Source of the DNA: an uncultured Bacteroidia bacterium
GTDB taxonomy: Bacteria > Bacteroidota > Bacteroidia > Bacteroidales > UBA932
Length of the DNA stretch: 44,150 bases
Direction of reading: 5' to 3'
NCBI GenBank assembly: GCA_902788175.1
Contig: CADAJF010000019.1
Coordinates: forward strand, 1 to 44,150
The position numbers and the translations under genes are program-made. The stretch's first letter is position 1. Every line of letters begins with the position of its first letter. Shown in pieces: positions 1-7,404 of this stretch. The notes beneath the pieces are model-generated. The model was not told the DNA's origin. It searched no databases and saw only the letters and a program-made list of their open reading frames with translations.

Positions 1-192
1 AGCGGCCACTATGCCATCGACCTGATTAACAAGGGCACTATTACCATCAACCCGTCGATGTCGGACTTCAGCAATGTCACATACAAGCTCGTGAAGCTGA
101 CATCAAAGGAGATGGAATGGCAGAAAGAGGGTACGACCTATTCTGTCGGGACGTGGGGCTCTGATTACCGGCATTTTGTGAGGGGAAAGTAG
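1..192 (+). CDS. C-terminal fragment of an unrecognised protein
   Basis: Open in frame 1 from the window edge to a TAG at 190-192, giving the last 63 residues of a protein whose start lies outside the window. The stretch is rich in alternating hydrophobic and polar residues with Tyr, Thr and Trp, and ends in WGSDYRHFVRGK, which suggests a beta-rich fold of the secreted or lipocalin-like sort common in Bacteroidetes. I do not recognise a family. Codon use is less GC-rich than in the genes after 2 kb. The stop codon overlaps the first base of a repetitive intergenic motif. Confidence 0.5.
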   Translation, partial: SGHYAIDLINKGTITINPSMSDFSNVTYKLVKLTSKEMEWQKEGTTYSVGTWGSDYRHFVRGK

Positions 193-219
193 ATCCTTCG
201 GCTTCGCCTCAGGATGACA
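192..219. repeat. Repetitive intergenic motif of the GTCATCCTGAG..GAAGGATC type
   Basis: The reverse strand reads TGTCATCCTGAGGCGAAGC and then CGAAGGATC, a partly palindromic motif (GGATcC/GAAGC-GCTTC character). From memory, variants of this 25-28 base sequence recur between genes in many unrelated bacterial genomes. Only one copy is visible here. It sits directly at the 3' end of the first gene and before the terminator hairpin. Confidence 0.5.
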
Positions 220-235
220 TTCCATAGAATGACAA

Positions 236-265
236 AACTGCCGTCACGTTGAGGTGGCGGCAGTT
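236..265. terminator. Bidirectional hairpin between convergent genes
   Basis: Arms 236-247 and 254-265 pair over 12 bp with one G.U, with loop GTTGAG. On the minus strand the stem is followed by TTTTGTC, so it is a good intrinsic terminator for the nuclease gene at 287-1372. On the plus strand CTCTTCT follows, giving weaker termination for the gene ending at 192. Confidence 0.7.
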
Positions 266-286
266 CTCTTCTATACGGCTATGACG

Positions 287-1372
287 CTATTTGTCCATCA
301 AGCCCTGCTCGATTTCCTCCGGCGACGGGAGGGCGTTTTTCAAATCGTCAGGCAGCTGCTGGCGGGCAACCTCGTATTCGGAGATCCCCATCGGGCGATT
401 GATTGTTGACAGTGCGTATCGAGCCAGAACGGTATTCTTCTCCTTGCAGATCAGCAGGCCGATAGCCGGTTTTTCTACTTCGGTGTTGAGGAGGTCATCC
501 ACCATGGCGACATATCCTGCCAATTGTCCCAGATCCGGGAAATCGAACTCCGTAACCTTGACCTCGATCACGCAATATCGATGCAGCGGGATAATGTAAA
601 AGAGCAAGTCGATGAACTTCTCCTTTCCTCCGGCAACAAGGCGATACTCCTTGCCGACATAAGAGAAGCCCTTGCCCAATTCAACCAGGAACCGGGTGAT
701 GTGTTCAATCAGGGCATCTTTCAACTCGGCCTCCTGATACCTCTCCTTTCCCGGCAGAAATGTGAAATCGTACGGACTTTTCAGAAGCTCCTGGGCAAGG
801 TCGCTTTCCGGCGCCGGTATAGTGAGCGCGAAGTTGGTTTGGGCTGCGCCCTGTCGCTCGTAGAGATCGGATGAGAGGAAGTTCAGCAGCACTGCTCTTC
901 CCCAATTATTTTCCAGAGACTTTCTGGCGAAGAATAGACCTTTCTTGGCATCACCTTTCACTTTGTCGATGATGCACATGTGATGGGTCCAAGGTATATT
1001 GAAGATGACTTGGAAAACTTCAGCATCTTGCTGAAGAATTGGGCTCTTGAAATCTTCAGCATCTTGCTGACGATTTCCAATTAGCTGACTATAAAGGCAA
1101 TAGAAGTAATGCGTGTACCTTATGGTTGACTCAGACATTCCTCGTGTCAAATCCAGCGCTTTCCTCAAATCCTTGCTTACATTCTCATAGAAATGGCTGC
1201 CATAGCGGTTCTCATACTGCCGCTTCTCGATGTCCTCACCTACTGACCAGTAGAAGCGAAGCATCTCATCATTAACCTTTATCGCAGCCTTTATCTGGCT
1301 GGAGCGATATCGTTGTGCCAGCTCTGCAATCCACTGGGCGTATTCTTTATCCAATTTCATCAACTGTTCCAT
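287..1372 (-). CDS. DUF1016/YhcG-type PD-(D/E)xK nuclease domain protein
   Basis: 361 residues. The N-terminal half (about 10-95) matches the helical DUF1016 N-domain. The C-terminal half carries a PD-(D/E)xK signature, with D255 in FIDLLFY and E270-V-K272 in CVIEVKV, and the IPWTHH motif at 126-131 is typical of the YhcG family. YhcG-like proteins are putative nucleases found near restriction systems or alone in accessory DNA; the substrate is not established. A 12-residue direct repeat (QQDAE at 102-106 and 114-118) separates the two domains. An ATG start at 1372 lies downstream of a TACATTTG box. The gene stands alone, in AT-rich surroundings, with a terminator just after it. Confidence 0.85.
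   Translation of the reverse strand: MEQLMKLDKEYAQWIAELAQRYRSSQIKAAIKVNDEMLRFYWSVGEDIEKRQYENRYGSHFYENVSKDLRKALDLTRGMSESTIRYTHYFYCLYSQLIGNRQQDAEDFKSPILQQDAEVFQVIFNIPWTHHMCIIDKVKGDAKKGLFFARKSLENNWGRAVLLNFLSSDLYERQGAAQTNFALTIPAPESDLAQELLKSPYDFTFLPGKERYQEAELKDALIEHITRFLVELGKGFSYVGKEYRLVAGGKEKFIDLLFYIIPLHRYCVIEVKVTEFDFPDLGQLAGYVAMVDDLLNTEVEKPAIGLLICKEKNTVLARYALSTINRPMGISEYEVARQQLPDDLKNALPSPEEIEQGLMDK
1018..1070. repeat. Two copies of a 17-bp direct repeat, 36-bp period, inside the nuclease gene
   Basis: CTTCAGCATCTTGCTGA occurs at 1018-1034 and 1054-1070, exactly 36 bp (12 codons) apart, so copy-number change would keep the frame. Each copy is itself a small inverted repeat: CTTCAGCA-TCT-TGCTGAAG, perfect over 8 bp in the first copy and 7 bp in the second. 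It encodes the repeated QQDAE linker between the two domains. Confidence 0.85.
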
Positions 1373-1393
1373 AGCGAACGTCTTTAACGTTTA

Positions 1394-1401
1394 CAAATGT
1401 A
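1394..1401 (-). promoter_or_regulatory. -7 box of the nuclease gene
   Basis: The minus strand reads TACATTTG 21 bases before the ATG at 1372, matching TAnnTTTG. No TTTG is seen at the expected -33 distance, so this is a -7-only assignment. Confidence 0.45.
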
Positions 1402-1447
1402 GTGATTTATTTTTGTTTGCTCCATGGCACTTTTCGTTGTCCGCGAC

Positions 1448-1693
1448 CTAATCATGGGATGCCGGCATTTGTGCAGTTGTGCATGCACGCAAGTTCGCAA
1501 CGACACACTTGTGCTTCCCACGGTCCGTGTATTCCTGCTGAATGGCAGTTTTGGCATAAGACAGGAAGAGTTCCCGCTTGGGTTTGTTGACAAAGTCGGA
1601 ACGGAACTGCTCCATACCCCAGTTGATATGCTTTTCTTCGTAACCTTTGAGTATATCGGACGCCCGCTTCTCAAAGTCGGCAAGAACTGACAT
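1448..1693 (-). CDS. Small ORF, unrecognised, possibly a gene remnant
   Basis: 81 residues. The first 58 (starting MSVLADFEKRASDILKGYEE) have the composition of a real soluble helical protein. The last 20 or so, after YTDRGKHK, do not look protein-like, which suggests a truncated or decayed gene. I recognise no family. The ATG at 1693 lies inside one arm of a perfect 20-bp inverted repeat. Another reading frame on the same strand (1384-1683) is open but has an implausible composition. It lies upstream of and in the same direction as the nuclease gene. Confidence 0.35.
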   Translation of the reverse strand: MSVLADFEKRASDILKGYEEKHINWGMEQFRSDFVNKPKRELFLSYAKTAIQQEYTDRGKHKCVVANLRACTTAQMPASHD

Positions 1694-1735
1694 GAACCCC
1701 GAAAGTTTTTTGTCTAACTTTCGGGGTTCATGTCA
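1688..1735. repeat. Perfect 20-bp inverted repeat with 8-nt loop
   Basis: TGACATGAACCCCGAAAGTT (1688-1707) and its exact reverse complement (1716-1735) flank the loop TTTTGTCT. On the minus strand it spans the ATG of the small ORF at 1693, so in RNA the start codon would be paired. No protein or IS end that I know explains it. It could be a terminator-like structure, a translational switch or a remnant of a mobile element. Confidence 0.85.
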
Positions 1736-1978
1736 AAAGATTGTTGACCTCCCTCTATGTGGTATCATGCCTGCCCGGCAATTATGGACATCTTTTGGCC
1801 ATTCCGTAACCAGTTAAATATCAGTGCATTTACGGCGGCCTTAGGATGTTTTGGACATCAGAACATCCGCTCAAAATGCCCGGTTTGCACATAGCGGACT
1901 CCGCGCTTTTCTCCTTCGCAGATAGTTCAAAGGTCGGTTTCCGCCCTTCCACCCTGGTATCCCTCGTCCATCATCTTC
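1694..1978. other. Gene-free stretch of about 285 bp
   Basis: Apart from the inverted repeat at its left end I see no credible reading frame. A short hairpin (GGATGTT at 1843-1849 with AACATCC at 1862-1868) is present. The base composition is mixed and the reading frames are broken on both strands, which fits decayed accessory DNA, but I cannot name a parent element. Confidence 0.4.
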
Positions 1979-2650
1979 TTACTCCACATACTTTTTTCCG
2001 TCTCCCCATGCCTTGCCTACGATGTCACCGATGGCGCGGTAGCTCATGGAAGCGGCATCGAAGACGATAGGCTGGAGCTTGGCCAGGTCCACTTTCCCGT
2101 CCGTGAGGATGCGTTCGTCGGCGCTCATGTTCACCACCTCTCCCACGAGGATGCCATCGCTCCAGCTGACCACTTTGCATTCCAGCGTCAGCGGGTATTC
2201 GTTGATGATGGGGGCATCTACATTGGGGCTGGGCGTCACGGTGAAACCTGCTTTTGCCACCTTGTCCGGCACATTGAAGCCACTCACCAGGCCAAAGTAG
2301 TCAGACTCTGCGATGGTGTTTATGTCGGCGAAGGAAACCGTAAAAGCCCTGGTCAGTTCAAGATTCTCCGTGGTCTTGTGCTTTGACATCGAGACGACAA
2401 TCTGCTTATAGTCATACTGGCCGGCCCATGCGGCCATCATTATGTCGGGCGTATGGTCTTTATCCCACGTAGCAATCATCACGCAGGGCTGCGGCGTGGT
2501 AACCAGGGCGTGGTCCGGGCCGAAGTTCTTGCGGCCGGCAACTTCTTTCAGGGGTTCATCGGTGCTCATATCAGTGTTTGTTTGATTATTCGTATTCTTG
2601 CAAGCGGCCACTAAAAACATGGCCAGAACAATATACAATGCCTTTTTCAT
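1979..2650 (-). CDS. Flavin reductase-like FMN-binding protein, predicted lipoprotein
   Basis: 223 residues. After residue 40 the protein follows the flavin reductase / flavoredoxin family: a PQPCVMIATWD-type first strand, the MAAWAGQYDY region, a central SFADINTIAESDYFGLVSG stretch, and a C-terminal LECKVVSW..ILVGEVV. Members bind FMN and reduce flavins or pass electrons from NAD(P)H. Unusually, the N-terminus is a lipoprotein signal: MKK, a hydrophobic run, and lipobox LVAAC with C17, followed by an Asn/Thr-rich tether. That places the protein outside the cytoplasmic membrane. It is monocistronic as far as can be seen; no clear TAnnTTTG box lies upstream. Confidence 0.8.
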   Translation of the reverse strand: MKKALYIVLAMFLVAACKNTNNQTNTDMSTDEPLKEVAGRKNFGPDHALVTTPQPCVMIATWDKDHTPDIMMAAWAGQYDYKQIVVSMSKHKTTENLELTRAFTVSFADINTIAESDYFGLVSGFNVPDKVAKAGFTVTPSPNVDAPIINEYPLTLECKVVSWSDGILVGEVVNMSADERILTDGKVDLAKLQPIVFDAASMSYRAIGDIVGKAWGDGKKYVE

Positions 2651-2736
2651 AAAATGGTTTCCATTGACGTATAATGCGGGGCCATGCCCGGTTTCTCATA
2701 GAATGCCTTTGCACCCCCAGCCCTTGGGGCTTCTCG

Positions 2737-3942
2737 CTAAAAAAACACTTCGCGGAGGAAGGGGGTTTGGTAGTGGTAGGCGATTTTGGTGAGGTTCCAG
2801 CCGGGGTGGGTGAGGATGAGCCCGGCTTTTTTGCCCACTGTGACGGAGCCAAGTTCATGGGAGAGGCCCATGGCATAGGCGCTGTTGAGGGTAACGGCAT
2901 TGAAGGCTTCCACGGGGGTGAGGCGCATTTTGATGCAGCCCTGGGCCATCACAAAACGCATGTCGCCGCAAGGGGAGGAACCGGGGTTGTAGTCGCTGGC
3001 AAGGGCAACGCCCAGACCGGCCTTCAGGTAATCCTTGGCCCGTCCGTAAGGCAGCCCCAGGAAGAAGGAGGAGCCGGGCAGCATGGTGGGCATGGTGTCC
3101 GAGCCGCGCAGGGCCTCGATTTCTGCATCGGTGGTGCGCTCTAGATGGTCCACGGAAAGGGCTCCGTGCTTGACACCCACCTGCACGCCGCCGCTGACAG
3201 CCAGTTCGTTGGCGTGGATCTTGGGAGTCAGCAGCCCCTTGGCAGCGGAAAGGATGCGCTCCGTGTCTTCCACGGTAAAAAAGCCTTCGTCGCAGAAAAC
3301 GTCCACAAAATCTGCATACTCCGCAGCTTGGGGAATCATGTCGATAACAGCCTGCACGTAAGCCTCATGAGAATACCCGCGCCCCACGGCATGGGCGCCC
3401 AGGAAGGTGCTTTTGACGGCCGCGGGAACCGTTTCCCGGATGCGACGGATGACGCGGAGCATCTTTAGCTCGTCTTCCGGGTTAAGGCCGTAACCGCTCT
3501 TGATTTCCAGGGCTACCGTACCTTTTTCCATCACTTCCTGCACGCGTACCATGGACTGCTTGTACAGCTCGTCCTCAGAAGTAGCATGCAGCAGGTCGCT
3601 GGAATTGAGGATACCGCCGCCGCGGGCAGCAATCTCCTCATAGCTGAGGCCGTTAATCTTGTCCAGGAACTCTCCGTCCCGGCTGCCGGCATACACCACA
3701 TGCGTATGACTGTCGCAGAAGCCGGGCATGAGCATGCCGCCGCAGGCATCCAGGGACTCCTGGCCGGGGCCGGGCGTAACATCCAGGCTGGACATGGGCC
3801 CGAAAGCCTTGATGCGCCCGTTCTCGATGGCAAGCCAGGCGTTCTCCAAAGTGCCCGTCTGCCCCTGCGCAGGGCCTTCCAGCCGAAGTACACCCTCCGG
3901 CTGGATGCCCACCAGCAGGCCAATATTATAGATAAGTTTCAT
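2737..3942 (-). CDS. hutI: Imidazolonepropionase
   Basis: 401 residues, the usual length. It hydrolyses 4-imidazolone-5-propionate to N-formimino-L-glutamate, step three of histidine breakdown, in the cytoplasm. Amidohydrolase-fold motifs are all present: DSHTH (H79, H81 metal ligands), GAHAVG, VFCDEGFF, KIHANEL and LASDYNPGS. I chose the ATG at 3942, which overlaps the end of hutH by 17 bp. An in-frame TTG at 3969 would add nine low-complexity residues and has no support. It is the last gene of ftcD-hutU-hutH-hutI, so it is probably translationally coupled to hutH. No strong terminator follows; only a 5-bp hairpin without a T-run is seen near 2719-2731. Confidence 0.96.
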   Translation of the reverse strand: MKLIYNIGLLVGIQPEGVLRLEGPAQGQTGTLENAWLAIENGRIKAFGPMSSLDVTPGPGQESLDACGGMLMPGFCDSHTHVVYAGSRDGEFLDKINGLSYEEIAARGGGILNSSDLLHATSEDELYKQSMVRVQEVMEKGTVALEIKSGYGLNPEDELKMLRVIRRIRETVPAAVKSTFLGAHAVGRGYSHEAYVQAVIDMIPQAAEYADFVDVFCDEGFFTVEDTERILSAAKGLLTPKIHANELAVSGGVQVGVKHGALSVDHLERTTDAEIEALRGSDTMPTMLPGSSFFLGLPYGRAKDYLKAGLGVALASDYNPGSSPCGDMRFVMAQGCIKMRLTPVEAFNAVTLNSAYAMGLSHELGSVTVGKKAGLILTHPGWNLTKIAYHYQTPFLREVFF

Positions 3943-5410
3943 TCCGGAGGAATTGGACGGACTTTTCAATGAGCGGGTGCATGTAAGTGTCCGTGTTTAC
4001 GAAGGGCACCTGCTTGCGGTATTCTGCCAGGATATGCTCCAGCGCCGGAGAGCTCTTGAGAGGACGGCGGAATTCCAGCGCCTGGGCGGCATTGAAAAGC
4101 TCGATGGCCAGCACGGTTTCCACGTTGTCCACCACACGCACCAGCTTGGTGGCGGCGTTGGAGCCCATGGAAACGTGGTCTTCCTGGCCCTGCGAGGAAG
4201 GGATGGAGTCGCAGGAGGCAGGCCAGCAAAGCCCCTTGTTCTGGGAGACGATGGACGCCGCCGTATACTGCGGGATCATGAAGCCGCTGTTCAGGCCGGG
4301 TTCTGCCACCAGGTACTTCGGGAGGCCGCGCAGGCCGTGGATGAGCTGGTAGGTGCGGCGCTCGGAGATGCTGGACAGTTCGCTCATGGCAATGGCCAGC
4401 GAGTCCATGGGTATGGCAATGGGCTCTCCGTGGAAGTTGCCGGCCGATATGACCATGTCCTCCTCCGGGAAGACGTTGGGATTGTCCGTGGCGGAGTTGA
4501 TTTCAATCTCGATGACGGATTGGACGTAGGCGATATTGTCCTTCACGGCGCCGTGCACCTGCGGGATGCAGCGGAAGCTGTAAGGGTCCTGCACATGCTC
4601 CTTGGGCCTGCTGATCAGTTCGCTGCCTTCCAGCAGCTGCAGGAACTTTTTTCCCGTCTGGATTTGTCCGGAGTGCGGGCGCAGCAGGTGCGTCAGGGGG
4701 AGGAAAGGCTCTATGCGGCCGTCGTAGGCGTCCAGGGAAATGGCGCCGATAATATCGGCCCAGCGGCTGAGGCGGATGCTGTGGGTGAGGCACCAGATGG
4801 CGTGGGCGCTCATGAACTGGGTGCCGTTCAGAAGGGCCAGGCCTTCCTTGGACTGCAGGCGGATGGGCTCCCAGCCGAGTTCCTTCCAGACATCGGCCGA
4901 GGGGCGTACCTTCCCTTTGTAGAGGACCTCTCCCAGGCCGATGAGCGGCAGGCTCAGGTGTGCCAGGGGGGCCAGGTCACCGGAGGCGCCCAGCGACCCT
5001 TGCTGGTATATCACGGGCAGGATGTCCTCGTTGAACATGTCCACCAGGCGTTGGACGGTAATAAGCTGCGCCCCGGAGTGGCCGTAGGAGAGGGACTGTG
5101 CCTTCAGCAGAAGCATCAGGCGGACAATCTCCGGGCGTACTTTTTCCCCGGCGCCGCAGGCGTGGGACATCACCAGGTTGTGCTGAAGCTGGCAAAGGTC
5201 CTCCTTGGGGATGGTGACATTGTACAGGGAGCCGAATCCGGTGGTTACGCCGTAAACGGGCCGGCCTATGTCGTCCATCTTGTGGTCCAGGTACTCGCGG
5301 CACTTGAGAATGGCCTGTGTCGCTTCCTGCGACAGGCTGAGTTTTTCCTTATGGTCGATAATCTCCTTTACCCTTTCCAGGGAAAGGTGCTGTTTGGAAA
5401 TAGCGTGCAT
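3926..5410 (-). CDS. hutH: Histidine ammonia-lyase
   Basis: 494 residues, typical for the family. It removes ammonia from L-histidine to give trans-urocanate. The Ala142-Ser143-Gly144 triad in GSLGASGDLAPLAH cyclises to the MIO cofactor, and the active-site loop PVYGVTTGFG lies at 51-60. The later signatures NGTQFMSAH, NPNVFP and QEDHVSMGSNAA match the class. The ATG at 5410 sits one base after the hutU stop codon, and the stop overlaps hutI. The order on the transcript is ftcD, hutU, hutH, hutI, so the first enzyme of the pathway is encoded third. The MIO class also includes tyrosine and phenylalanine lyases, but the hut context and sequence favour histidine. Confidence 0.97.
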   Translation of the reverse strand: MHAISKQHLSLERVKEIIDHKEKLSLSQEATQAILKCREYLDHKMDDIGRPVYGVTTGFGSLYNVTIPKEDLCQLQHNLVMSHACGAGEKVRPEIVRLMLLLKAQSLSYGHSGAQLITVQRLVDMFNEDILPVIYQQGSLGASGDLAPLAHLSLPLIGLGEVLYKGKVRPSADVWKELGWEPIRLQSKEGLALLNGTQFMSAHAIWCLTHSIRLSRWADIIGAISLDAYDGRIEPFLPLTHLLRPHSGQIQTGKKFLQLLEGSELISRPKEHVQDPYSFRCIPQVHGAVKDNIAYVQSVIEIEINSATDNPNVFPEEDMVISAGNFHGEPIAIPMDSLAIAMSELSSISERRTYQLIHGLRGLPKYLVAEPGLNSGFMIPQYTAASIVSQNKGLCWPASCDSIPSSQGQEDHVSMGSNAATKLVRVVDNVETVLAIELFNAAQALEFRRPLKSSPALEHILAEYRKQVPFVNTDTYMHPLIEKSVQFLRNETYL

Positions 5411-5411
5411 A

Positions 5412-7403
5412 TTAATCTAAGGCTTTGCGGATAAGGGTTTCGTCTGCGAGGTGGGGGAGGGTGACTTTAAGCTCCGGGGTGCGGGCCATTTCCCGCTCGA
5501 TGGCAAAACGGGCCGGGGCATTCCGGGCCCAGCTGCGGCGGGCAATACCGTTGTTGACGTCCCAGAAGAGCATTTCCCGGATGTGGCGGGCGCTGTCTTC
5601 GCTGCCGTCAATCACCATGCCGAACCCGCCGTTGATGACTTCGCCCCAGCCGACGCCGCCGCCGTTGTGGATGCTCACCCAGGTGGCACCGCGGAAACCG
5701 TCGCCGATGACGTTGTGGACGGCCATGTCGGCGCAGAAGCGGCTGCCGTCATAGATATTGGAGGTTTCGCGGAAGGGGGAGTCCGTTCCGGAAACGTCGT
5801 GGTGGTCGCGGCCCAGTACGATGGGGGCGCTGATTTCCCCCTTGCGGATGGCCTCGTTGAAGGCGAGTGCAATCTGGGTGCGTCCTTCGCAGTCTGCGTA
5901 GAGGATACGGGCCTGGGAGCCCACCACCAGCTGGTTGCGGCCGGCCTCGCGGATCCAGTGGATGTTGTCGTGCATCTGGCCGGCAATCTCCTGCGGGGAG
6001 CGGGCGGCAATGTCTGCGAGCACCTGCATGGCAAGTTCGTCGGACTTCTGGAGGTCTTCCGGTTTTTCGCTCATGCACACCCAGCGGAAGGGGCCGAATC
6101 CGTAGTCGAAGTACAGCGGTCCCATGATGTCCTGCACGTAGGAAGGGTAACGGAAGCTGCCGTCGGGGGCCATGACATCGGCGCCGGCGCGGGAGCTTTC
6201 CAGCAGGAAGGCGTTGCCGTAGTCGAAGAAGTACATGCCTTTAGCTGCCAGGCGGTTCACGGCGGCTACATGGCGCCTGAGCGATGCCTGTACGGCCTCC
6301 TTGAAGCGCTCCGGCTCCTGGGCCATCATCTGCTTGGATTCCTCCAGGGAGTAGCCTACGGGGTAATAACCGCCGGCCCAGGGGTTGTGGAGGGAGGTCT
6401 GGTCGCTGCCAAGGTCCACGCGGACGTCTTCCGCGGCGAGCCTCTCCCACAGATCCACCACATTGCCTACATAGGCCAGCGACACCACTTCCTTGGCCTC
6501 CACGGCCTGGCGGATACGGGGGATGAGGGCGTCCAGGCTGTAGTGAAGTTCGTCCACCCAGCCTTGCTGGTGGCGTTTTTCCGCGGCCAGCGGGTTCACC
6601 TCTGCGGTGACGCTCACTACGCCGGCAATGTTGCCGGCCTTGGGCTGTGCGCCCGACATGCCGCCAAGGCCCGCCGTGACAAAGAGCAGCCTTCTGCCTT
6701 TGTCCCCGACCTTGCGGGCGGCGTTCATCACCGTGATGGTGGTGCCGTGCACAATGCCCTGGGGGCCGATATACATGTAAGAGCCGGCGGTCATCTGGCC
6801 GTACTGGCTCACGCCCAGGGCGTTCATGCGCTCCCAGTCATCGGGCTTGGAGTAGTTGGGAATGACCATGCCGTTGGTGACAATCACGCGCGGGGCATCC
6901 TTGTGGCTGGGGAAAAGGCCCAGCGGATGGCCGGAGTACATGACCAGCGTCTGCTCATCCGTCATAGTGGCCAGGTACTGCATGGTGAGGCGGTACTGGG
7001 CCCAGTTCTGGAAAATGGCGCCGTTGCCGCCGTAAACAATCAGCTCATGCGGATGCTGGGCAACGCGGGGGTCCAGGTTGTTCTGGATCATGGCCATGAT
7101 GGCGGCCGCCTGCCTGCTTTTGGCCGGGTACTCGTCGATGGGCCTTGCATACATGGGGTAGGAAGGCCGATACCGGTACATATAGATGCGGCCGTAGGTC
7201 TTGAGCTCCTGGGCAAATTCCGGTGCCAGCCTTTCATGAAGGGCCTCCGGGAAGTAGCGGAGGGCGTTTTGGAGGGCCAGTACCTTCTGATCCGGGGTAA
7301 GAATGTCCTTGCGCCTGGGCGCATGGTTGATGGTGGGGTCGTAGGCGGGGGCCTCCGGAAGCTGAGCCGGCAGACCTGCAAGTATTTCTTCTTGGAAAGT
7401 CAT
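5412..7403 (-). CDS. hutU: Urocanate hydratase
   Basis: 663 residues. It converts urocanate to imidazolonepropionate using tightly bound NAD+ as an electrophile. Recognisable family blocks are YGGNGAIFQNWAQYRLT, MYSGHPLGLFPS, the glycine-rich GLGGMSGAQPKAG, SDQTSLHNPWAGGYYPVGYS and HNGGGVGWGE. It is about 100 residues longer than the roughly 555-residue proteobacterial enzyme; the long form is what I expect in Bacteroidetes. The ATG at 7403 is one base past the ftcD stop; an in-frame TTG at 7427 would start inside ftcD and is unlikely. The end is one base from the hutH start, so coupling runs through the whole operon. Confidence 0.96.
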   Translation of the reverse strand: MTFQEEILAGLPAQLPEAPAYDPTINHAPRRKDILTPDQKVLALQNALRYFPEALHERLAPEFAQELKTYGRIYMYRYRPSYPMYARPIDEYPAKSRQAAAIMAMIQNNLDPRVAQHPHELIVYGGNGAIFQNWAQYRLTMQYLATMTDEQTLVMYSGHPLGLFPSHKDAPRVIVTNGMVIPNYSKPDDWERMNALGVSQYGQMTAGSYMYIGPQGIVHGTTITVMNAARKVGDKGRRLLFVTAGLGGMSGAQPKAGNIAGVVSVTAEVNPLAAEKRHQQGWVDELHYSLDALIPRIRQAVEAKEVVSLAYVGNVVDLWERLAAEDVRVDLGSDQTSLHNPWAGGYYPVGYSLEESKQMMAQEPERFKEAVQASLRRHVAAVNRLAAKGMYFFDYGNAFLLESSRAGADVMAPDGSFRYPSYVQDIMGPLYFDYGFGPFRWVCMSEKPEDLQKSDELAMQVLADIAARSPQEIAGQMHDNIHWIREAGRNQLVVGSQARILYADCEGRTQIALAFNEAIRKGEISAPIVLGRDHHDVSGTDSPFRETSNIYDGSRFCADMAVHNVIGDGFRGATWVSIHNGGGVGWGEVINGGFGMVIDGSEDSARHIREMLFWDVNNGIARRSWARNAPARFAIEREMARTPELKVTLPHLADETLIRKALD

Positions 7404-7404
7404 G

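Noticed and set aside
1384-1683. 99-codon frame overlapping the small ORF
   Set aside because: Ser/Thr/Arg-rich composition, no plausible start context; the other frame looks more protein-like.
2719-2731. AGCCC-TTG-GGGCT hairpin as terminator of the hut operon
   Set aside because: Only a 5-bp stem and no T-run on the minus strand; too weak to list.
3943-3969. TTG start for hutI at 3969
   Set aside because: It would add a low-complexity peptide and a larger overlap; the ATG at 3942 gives the normal family N-terminus.
3953-5434. Long open reading frame antisense to hutH (493 codons)
   Set aside because: Gly/Ala/Val/His-rich translation with no family resemblance; it arises from third-position GC bias of the opposite gene.
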